Positions 1-6,196 of a DNA stretch of 37,345 nt are shown piece by piece (positions within the stretch are counted from its first letter, which is position 1; every line of letters starts with the position of its first letter). Where the stretch lies: positions 1 to 37,345 of the forward strand of contig JAISSN010000064.1 in the NCBI GenBank assembly GCA_031273105.1, read 5' to 3'. A program made the position numbers and the translations under genes. The notes under the pieces were generated by a model. It was not told where the DNA came from. It ran no database searches and worked only from the letters and a program-made list of their open reading frames with translations. This DNA comes from Holophagales bacterium. Its GTDB lineage: Bacteria > Acidobacteriota > Holophagae > Holophagales > Holophagaceae.

Positions 1-11
1 GAGACTGTTGA

Positions 12-416
12 CTAAAATATAGAAAACATAGTTTTCTGAAGGCAGGAAAAAAGATCAGTGGTAGTGAGGGCCTGCCAGATACGCAAGCTCAGGTCAACCA
101 TGTATTCCGCTTGTGAAACCACTTTCGTACGTCTTGTAAACCTTGCCAAATGATGGCGGGTGTTGCTGTTGTCATGTTCAATGTCAATAGTATGCGCTTT
201 GCCCACGATGTGGCGTTCTGGCGGTAAGACCTCAGCAAATGCCCCCCAGTTATCGGTGTAAAAAAGACAGTTTTTCAAATGCTTTACTTTGTCATAGAGC
301 CTTCCGAATGTTGCAGAATCACGACCGCCGAGCACCCAGGCCACGGTTCTCCTTGTACTACGGTCAAGGGCTTTGATAACCCAAAGTTTGTTTTTTTTGA
401 ACCGACAAAATGCCAC
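12..416 (-). CDS. IS1 transposase, InsB-like downstream frame (likely expressed by frameshifting)
   Basis: FKKNKLWVIKALDRSTRRTVAWVLGGRDSATFGRLYDKV...FYTDNWGAFAEVLP...HIVGKAHTIDIEHDNSNTRHHLARFTRRTKVVSQ is the IS1 DDE-type domain. Confidence 0.92.
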   Translation of the reverse strand: MAFCRFKKNKLWVIKALDRSTRRTVAWVLGGRDSATFGRLYDKVKHLKNCLFYTDNWGAFAEVLPPERHIVGKAHTIDIEHDNSNTRHHLARFTRRTKVVSQAEYMVDLSLRIWQALTTTDLFSCLQKTMFSIF

Positions 417-727
417 ATCTCGTCAAACTCCATTTGCATAATTTCACCTGATACTTTCGGCTCTGGCAGACTCTCGCCAAATGAGCGTATCCAACGGTAA
501 ACAAGCGTGTGGTCTATTCCTAAAATGCGCCCCAACATACGAAACGAACCTTTGCCTAAGCCATAAAACATGACGCAGAGCGCCTTTTTCATGGCTATTG
601 TATTGTTTGTTCTGTTGTCGCCTTCCCGAAAGTTGCACCTGCAATCCTTGCAGCAATAACGCTGTTTCCCTGCAACCACACCGCTCTTGACTACTCGCCC
701 TGAACCACACTTTTTGCACATCGGCAC
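284..727 (-). CDS. IS1 transposase, InsA-like upstream frame (zinc-finger CKKCGSGRVVKSG...RYCCKDC)
   Basis: CxxC...CxxC N-terminal zinc finger typical of IS1 InsA; overlaps the second frame. Confidence 0.9.
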   Translation of the reverse strand: MPMCKKCGSGRVVKSGVVAGKQRYCCKDCRCNFREGDNRTNNTIAMKKALCVMFYGLGKGSFRMLGRILGIDHTLVYRWIRSFGESLPEPKVSGEIMQMEFDEMWHFVGSKKTNFGLSKPLTVVQGEPWPGCSAVVILQHSEGSMTK

Positions 728-790
728 GACAATCTCCTCTTAATACCATACTGAAAATTATCATGTATATATAAATTAGTCAACACTCTC

Positions 791-991
791 TATCCAATTT
801 CCCCTACCTGATGCCGGGTCCCCCCTTCCGCGCCATTCAAACCCCTTTCCTGGCGATTTTGTCGGGTCATTGCCCGGATATTTTACGTTGGGAATAGGGA
901 TACTGCCCTTCGTCCCTGAGAATAAGCCTGAATATCCCGTACCCATGTCAAGCCGCCCCTTTGTTGTGACTGACATGGAACTCGCTGTCAA
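791..991 (-). pseudogene. Polymorphic-toxin-like C-terminal tail fragment, cut by IS1
   Basis: GTKGSIPIPNVKYPGNDPTKSPGKGFEWRGRGDPASGRGNW matches the PGNDPTK.P..GFEWRG..... linker/start of type-37-like toxin domains; the coding sequence stops at the IS1 boundary. Confidence 0.5.
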
Positions 992-1601
992 AGCTAATGA
1001 TATTCACGCTGCCTTTCAGAGCATCAACATCAATCTCTTTCGGGATTCTTCCATAAACCACAATCGTATCGGGCCTGAGACGCCTGAGCATTTCATCAAA
1101 GCCGCGCAGGAAATAGCCCCTGTCAGCATTTGACTTGATACAGCCATGAGAGCCAACAGCAACAGTGCCGCCGCAAGACACGCCATCAAAGGCAAATTCA
1201 TATGTGCGCTCGTCCGCCCAACGGATGTTCGGGACAATTCTTATCCCATTGCTCTGTAGCCAATACCCGATAGCCCTGTTTCTATAGACGCTTTCTATCT
1301 GTAATGCCAGAGGCATGTCACGATATAGGCTGAAGTCCGGCGTGATGACGCCAGCTACCTTCCTGAAACAATCCAGATTACGCTTGTAGTTGTGCCAAAG
1401 CCCATCAAATTTGTAGTCGTGGATATAGAAGTGCAGCCAGTTTGAACCACCTGCCCTATTGCGTTTATCAAACGAAACAAGGTTTTGCGGGATATGTTCG
1501 GACTTTTCCAGCACGGAGAACTCATAACGTCCGTCATATCTGGCGCCCCGTACCATTTCTGCATCGAATACGTCAATGCACGATTTTTTTACTGAGGCCA
1601 T
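948..1601 (-). CDS. DUF4417-family protein
   Basis: 217 aa; LHFYIHDYKFDGLWHN...VAGVITPDFSLYRDMPLALQIESVYRNRAIGYWLQSNGIRIVPNIRW resembles DUF4417 proteins of mobile elements. Confidence 0.8.
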   Translation of the reverse strand: MASVKKSCIDVFDAEMVRGARYDGRYEFSVLEKSEHIPQNLVSFDKRNRAGGSNWLHFYIHDYKFDGLWHNYKRNLDCFRKVAGVITPDFSLYRDMPLALQIESVYRNRAIGYWLQSNGIRIVPNIRWADERTYEFAFDGVSCGGTVAVGSHGCIKSNADRGYFLRGFDEMLRRLRPDTIVVYGRIPKEIDVDALKGSVNIISFDSEFHVSHNKGAA

Positions 1602-1764
1602 TTCAGGCTCCTTTCAAAAAAATTGATTTTTCGAGAGGGACGCGCTAAAATAGCTATGCACTTTTGGGCTATTTATTTAGCTCGTCCGTATTTAGTGGGC
1701 TGGCAGCTATTCGTAGTAGCTGTCAGCTTTTTTGTTTGTTCGCGGTTTCTGATCTTCTCTTGTT

Positions 1765-2286
1765 CTACCTCCCCACCTTGCTAAGTTGCACCCTTGCGGC
1801 ATCCCGGGATACGCCGCATTTCTTTATAACGTCATCTATGCCCATGCCTCTGACAAGATGCGCCGGAACAAGTAATTCCCCTGCGAAACAATCAGCTTGC
1901 CATTCAGGGTCTTCGTAAGTCTGCATGGGCCTTTTGGAAAAGTCGCGCTGGAGTTGAAGCCCATGCGCCCGAACCAAAAGATAATGTCCAATCTCGTGAG
2001 CGATTGTCATTCTGTCGCGCCCTTTACCGTTACACGCGCCATCATAGACACTTTCCTTAATCACAATGACCTGGTTCAGCACGTCAGTGTAAGCATGGTT
2101 ATCTTTTGGCAACTCCCTGTCTTCAACAATCCGATATGAAAACCTGGGAAAGTACGTATGCAGAAGATCCAAAATCAGTACCACAGGGAAGTGCAACGCT
2201 CTTTCAAGCCCAAATGCTTCCCTTAGCTGCATGGTCAAATGTCTTATGTCTTTACGTGAACAGGGCTTCTGCGTGTATTGAGGCAT
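1765..2286 (-). CDS. ImmA/IrrE family metallopeptidase
   Basis: HEIGHYLL zinc-binding motif plus EWQADCFAGELLVPAHLV. Confidence 0.9.
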   Translation of the reverse strand: MPQYTQKPCSRKDIRHLTMQLREAFGLERALHFPVVLILDLLHTYFPRFSYRIVEDRELPKDNHAYTDVLNQVIVIKESVYDGACNGKGRDRMTIAHEIGHYLLVRAHGLQLQRDFSKRPMQTYEDPEWQADCFAGELLVPAHLVRGMGIDDVIKKCGVSRDAARVQLSKVGR

Positions 2287-2654
2287 TACTTATCTCTCCT
2301 TTGAAGACTATCAATCATCCGCCTAATCTTGATGGCAATGTCATCGTCCAATTCCTTGAAACTCCGCGCAAACACTAAAGCGACATCCCTTTGACGCGGA
2401 GTTGCGCTACTTAAATCAAGGTTCACTTTCTTGGCCTGTTGCTCTTTGGCCTTCTCCAGATGCTGAACAGTTTTGTCGTCCAGCTTATACAGTTCTGCCA
2501 GTCTGTTGATTAAGTCAGCAGGGATATTGCGTTTGCCTACCTCAATGGCTGACAGATAGGCCGAGGAAAAGCCAAGTTTGTTTGCCATGTCCTTCAAGAC
2601 TTCTCCGAAGTCCAATCGCAATTTCCTGAGTTCTCTTCCAAATGCTGGTAGCAT
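2286..2654 (-). CDS. XRE-family helix-turn-helix regulator
   Basis: LRKLRLDFGEVLKDMANKLGFSSAYLSAIEVGKRNIPADLINRLAELYKL; directly abuts the ImmA/IrrE gene. Confidence 0.9.
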   Translation of the reverse strand: MLPAFGRELRKLRLDFGEVLKDMANKLGFSSAYLSAIEVGKRNIPADLINRLAELYKLDDKTVQHLEKAKEQQAKKVNLDLSSATPRQRDVALVFARSFKELDDDIAIKIRRMIDSLQRRDK

Positions 2655-2768
2655 AGGGGTCTCCTTCGTATGAAAATTATCATCACATACTTTGGATTGC
2701 TTGTCAACAAAAAAAGTTTATTTTTCCATCCAACTTTTTTTTCAACTGACAATGCTGAATGGATAGAA

Positions 2769-2815
2769 AAATGCCTGGCTTGCAAAATTTCCAGAGGTTT
2801 TGCAATTACCTCTTA
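2769..2815. repeat. Palindromic repeat family A, half element
   Basis: atgcctggcttgcaaaatttccagaggttttgcaattacctctt matches the right half of the copies near 13241 and 16222. Confidence 0.7.
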
Positions 2816-3090
2816 TGATAAAATCTGACAGATTAGGCTTCAAAACAATAATTCATATTATTGCGGGACTACGAAAACCAAAACTGCTATATGTCGGACA
2901 TCAGGTCTTGGAGGACTTTGGTTCTCACCGTTTTTTCATCCGCCACCCGGCAAATTTTACCGCATTGCCCTAAAAAATAGTTCAGGACAAAACGCGCAAT
3001 ATATAGAATTGGCGTGAACTTTCGCGCTTTTGGAATAAACCGGAAATTGGCATACAACGTGCTTAATTTTTTAAGACAAAATAGGCGCAG

Positions 3091-3148
3091 CCTGGCGGCG
3101 AATCAGCGAGAATCTGTTCAGATTCTGAAATAACTTCAAGCCGCCAGG
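3091..3148 (+). other. Nested hairpin in leader of ORF 3176
   Basis: CCTGGCGGC (3091-3099) pairs with GCCGCCAGG (3140-3148); inner AGAATCTG (3109-3116) pairs with CAGATTCT (3119-3126). Confidence 0.6.
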
Positions 3149-3175
3149 TCGTTTTAATCCAATGGTGGAGAAATT

Positions 3176-3643
3176 ATGGACAAGATATCTCTGGACAGTT
3201 TTGGTTATACCCGCTTCAACCCGCGAGATTTTTCCCGGTTGAAGGACGCTCTGAACGCTGCAGAAGAAGAATCCATAAACGCTTCAGAAGACGAGGACGC
3301 GGTCATTATCTCAGCCGACGCGAAGCTCAAGCCCAATCTCGACTTTAAGAACATGACCAGCAGAGAACTGATCATTACAGCCATGTATTTGGAATCCACG
3401 GGAGTAATCAGCGCGGAAGAAGCTGGTGTCCTTAGGAGCCAGGCATTGGCCTGCGGGAATGCTCCAAAGGGCGGGCCTGCGTCTTCATATTATGATCTTG
3501 ATTCTCCGGTCAGGTTTAACTTTGTTAAGCAAATCACGGGGGCGATCAAACTGACGCGTAACCATATCCCGGAAGCTGATAGCCCAAGAGAGGCCGGGCC
3601 GTTGGAATCAGCTCTTGAAAAAATCCTGGCCATGAGCGCCTGA
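3176..3643 (+). CDS. Hypothetical protein, 155 aa
   Basis: ATG preceded by ggtggag; no recognised domain. Confidence 0.65.
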   Translation: MDKISLDSFGYTRFNPRDFSRLKDALNAAEEESINASEDEDAVIISADAKLKPNLDFKNMTSRELIITAMYLESTGVISAEEAGVLRSQALACGNAPKGGPASSYYDLDSPVRFNFVKQITGAIKLTRNHIPEADSPREAGPLESALEKILAMSA

Positions 3644-3832
3644 CTATAGCATTTCCGGTTCACAACCGCGTTTCGCAACCAGGGAGGTCAGCGATGCCGT
3701 ATTCGCGGTTTTGAACTGGAAAGTAGCGCAGTGCGCCTGGACTTACTTTTTTTTATTTGAAGATGAGAATTGCGCCGCGTTTGAGCCTATCAATGTAACC
3801 TGAGCTATTTCGGGGGGAAAGTAGCGCTATAA
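3644..3832. repeat. MITE-like repeat family B/C
   Basis: Starts CTATAGCATTTCCGGTTC, internal TTTTGAACTGGAAAGTAGCGC, ends GGGGAAAGTAGCGCTATA; ends are inverted (TATAGC..TTTCC). Confidence 0.7.
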
Positions 3833-5214
3833 AGAACAATCCACCGCCCTTTTTTGCGCGCGCCGTCACGACGAAGGAGTCCGGCGGCCTGGTATTCTTT
3901 TAATTCGCGTGAAATCGTGCTGTGGGATTTGCCCAATAGTTTGGCCAGCTCGGCAATCGTAACGGCCGGATTGCCCTTGATCACGTCAAAGACCGTTTTT
4001 GTTTTTTTACTCATCTTGCCGGTTGTCTTGTCATTTATACTGTCACTTGTCTTGTCACTTATCCTGTCACTTATCCTGTCATTTATCTTGTCATTTATAC
4101 TGTCACTTATCTTGTCATTTATCCTATCAGTTGACAAGATAAATGTTGTATCAAACGGGAACGTCACAACGGTAAAAGTTGGCGTGATCTCAAAAATTGA
4201 TTGGTCATATGTATTGAGAATTCGGCTCATTCCCGACCCGATTTGCTCAACGAGTTCCATATCGCGGAACACGCGCATGAGTTCGCGACTGCGCGGCATT
4301 GATCGGCATTTGAAAAAGTCTGATTCCGTAAGCCCCTCTACAAGCCCGCCACAGGATGTTACAACGATTTTGTCGGTGAAAACTTCTATGAGAGGTACGC
4401 CCTTTGTATAATCGTTGTGGACGATGGCGTTAATCACGGCTTCCCGCAGGGCGATCGTATTCACGCGCTCCTTTTCAAGCCTTTTCTTTGAGGTTATCTT
4501 GGCAAACGTCCTGTTTTCCGAATCCAAACGATCAAGAAGACGTTGCGTCGCGGTAATCAGGCAGCGGTTGCCATACTCGCGTGTTTCTAACAGGTCAACC
4601 TTATCTGTTCCAGCGTACACAGCTACTTTGATTGAAACTCCGTTTTCATCCGCAAGCAAATACGCGACGTAATTAAATTCGCCGCTGCTTTGCCGCAGAT
4701 CGAGGCTCTCAATGAATTGCTCTGTCGGCTCAAGGTTCTTTTCCTCATAGTAAATACATAGTTGTTTGAACGTCAGGTTTTTGCGCGGGGAAACCATTGA
4801 CTGGAGCGTCAGTTGCTGACGCTTGGAAAGTAGCTCCTCTATCATTTGTTCGCTCATCGGCTGCGCTGAAGCGCCGACGCGTATAAAACAACCCTGCTCC
4901 GACATTCCAAGTTTGCGGATGTAGTAAGGACGCTGTTGACCGCAGGACACGATGACGCGAACAATATTCACGCCGTCAATCTGGTCTTTAACAATGTCGA
5001 ACAGTCCGAGCGTCTGCGGCCTTATGTTATTGCGGATTCGGTCAACGATTTTGAGTTGCGTCGCGTCTGTGTCCGGGACGCCAACAGCATTACCGCTATC
5101 GTCCATGCCTATTAGTATCTCGCCGCCGCCCGGATAATTCAGGAACGACACCGCAGCCCGCTCAAAGCGTCCGCCCAGTTCCCGCTTGAATTCCGTTCTT
5201 GTGTCTTCCCGCAT
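3805..5214 (-). CDS. ATP-binding protein: N-terminal AlbA_2 (schlafen-like), HATPase_c_4-like middle, tandem ND[KR]I linker, C-terminal winged helix
   Basis: EFKRELGG...AVSFLNYPGGGEILIGMDDSGNAVGV; LREAVINAIVHNDY; GSGMSRIL; C-terminal VTIAELAKLLGKSHSTISRELKEYQAAGLLRRDG. Confidence 0.88.
   Translation of the reverse strand: MREDTRTEFKRELGGRFERAAVSFLNYPGGGEILIGMDDSGNAVGVPDTDATQLKIVDRIRNNIRPQTLGLFDIVKDQIDGVNIVRVIVSCGQQRPYYIRKLGMSEQGCFIRVGASAQPMSEQMIEELLSKRQQLTLQSMVSPRKNLTFKQLCIYYEEKNLEPTEQFIESLDLRQSSGEFNYVAYLLADENGVSIKVAVYAGTDKVDLLETREYGNRCLITATQRLLDRLDSENRTFAKITSKKRLEKERVNTIALREAVINAIVHNDYTKGVPLIEVFTDKIVVTSCGGLVEGLTESDFFKCRSMPRSRELMRVFRDMELVEQIGSGMSRILNTYDQSIFEITPTFTVVTFPFDTTFILSTDRINDKISDSINDKINDRISDRISDKTSDSINDKTTGKMSKKTKTVFDVIKGNPAVTIAELAKLLGKSHSTISRELKEYQAAGLLRRDGARKKGRWIVLYSATFPPK
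4024..4143 (-). repeat. 12-bp tandem repeat array inside AlbA_2 gene (about 9 units)
   Basis: Degenerate tgtcatttatct units encoding DRI/NDKI/SDSI/NDKI/NDRI/SDRI/SDKT/SDSI/NDKT. Confidence 0.92.
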
Positions 5215-5244
5215 TCGTTTGCCTCTGCTCCCACAGCCCTTGAG

Positions 5245-5367
5245 CTTATCTTGTCATTTATCCTATCATTTGTCTTGTCACTTATCTTGTCATTTATCTT
5301 ATCATTTATTTTATCATTTATCCTGTCATTTATCATGTCATTTATCCTGTCATTTGACAAGATAAAT
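5245..5367 (-). repeat. Second 12-bp tandem repeat array upstream of AlbA_2 gene (about 9 units)
   Basis: Same tgtcatttatct unit and same terminal tgacaagataaat; encodes FILSNDRINDMINDRINDKINDKINDKISDKTNDRINDKI in ORF 5139-5432. Confidence 0.92.
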
Positions 5368-5451
5368 CTCTCCAAAAAAACTTCTTGAAACGCCCCTTCA
5401 CGCCATGATAGCTTTATAGGGAATCTCACCAACCCCTTGGGAGAAGCGAGA

Positions 5452-5595
5452 ATGAAAAGAGCAACCAGAGCCAGCGCGACAAGGGCACAGCGCCTGTCAG
5501 TCCGCGCTCTTTTCGTTTATATAAATGAATTATATATAATTGGGGGGGGGGGGGAAACTCTTGCAATATCAGCACTTACGAATCACTTAGTCTAA
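5452..5595 (+). CDS. Possible small ORF containing a G13 tract
   Basis: Reads MKRATRASATRAQRLSVRALFVYINELYIIGGGGETLAISALTNHLV*; upstream gggagaag could act as an RBS; no homology recognised. Confidence 0.25.
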   Translation: MKRATRASATRAQRLSVRALFVYINELYIIGGGGETLAISALTNHLV

Positions 5596-5615
5596 AACAT
5601 CAATGTATTATTTAT

Positions 5616-5648
5616 GACCACCGGTTAAACCCCGGTGGTCTTTTTTTG
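5616..5648 (+). terminator. Rho-independent terminator
   Basis: GACCACCGG-ttaaac-CCCGGTGGTC followed by TTTTTTT. Confidence 0.85.
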
Positions 5649-5704
5649 TCATGGGCGCATTTTGTTTGCCGCAAGGAGGTTTGCCCATGAAAAGGATTAC
5701 CCGC

Positions 5705-5815
5705 GAGCTAATTGCAAAACCTCCCGGAAACATCGCACGCCTGTGCGCGATTCCTGAAAAATGCGGATCTGACGCCCACCTTTCCGGCAAAGCCGGAGGT
5801 TTTGCAATTAGCTCC
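5705..5815. repeat. Palindromic repeat family A, full length (~111 bp)
   Basis: GAGCTAATTGCAAAACCTCCxGG ... CCGGAGGTTTTGCAATTAGCTC terminal inverted repeats. Confidence 0.85.
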
Positions 5816-5898
5816 CGCAATAGACCCGGAAAGTCAAAAAACACAACCGGCTTCACCTGCAAGCCAAACAAAAAGCAGCAATTCTCTTTGGAGGCCAC

Positions 5899-6172
5899 AT
5901 GCGGCTTTTCAAAACCATAGCCTTATGCCTTACAGCCCTTTTTTGCGCGGCGGTTTATGCCCAGGATAAAAGGCGCGTAGCCGTTCTTGAGCCGGAGGGG
6001 AACGAGGCCGTGACAATGATGAACAAGGCCAACGTCAGGGGGGCGCTGACAGAAATCATTGTAAATACAGGAGCATATACGGCGGTCTCCAGAAGCCACA
6101 CAGACCGCATACTAAAAGAGCACGGCTTTCAGAGAGGCGAGCTGTCCGACTCGTCAAGGGCCAAAGAATTAG
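5899..6172 (+). pseudogene. N-terminal fragment of a secreted protein (signal peptide + CsgG/LpoB-like start)
   Basis: MRLFKTIALCLTALFCAAVYAQDKRRVAVLEPEGNEAVTMMNKANVRGALTEIIVNTGAYTAVSRSHTDRILKEHGFQRGELSDSSRAKELG, then sequence becomes Big_2-like in another frame. Confidence 0.6.
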
Positions 6173-6196
6173 GCAACTGTAACAACAAGCGGCCTC

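Larger units (their letters stand above)
1..790 (-). mobile_element. IS1-family insertion sequence, apparently complete
   Basis: Imperfect terminal inverted repeats: GAGACTGTTGACTAAAATATA at 1 and, at 770-790, the reverse complement GAGAGTGTTGACTAATTTATA. They enclose two overlapping transposase frames on the minus strand. The window starts at the IS end, so the target duplication cannot be checked. Confidence 0.9.

Noticed and set aside
3854-4411. Plus-strand ORF 3854-4411 with ILSLVLSLILSLILSFILS
   Set aside because: Antisense reading of the AlbA_2 repeat array; hydrophobic pattern is a by-product.
4024-5367. 12-bp arrays considered as CRISPR
   Set aside because: No unique spacers and no cas genes; simple tandem repeats coding for ND[KR]I.
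5608-5969. ORFs 5608-5898 (-), 5651-5920 (+), 5712-5969 (+)
   Set aside because: They read through palindromic repeat family A, so both strands give RELIAKPP...GGFAISSR; not genes.
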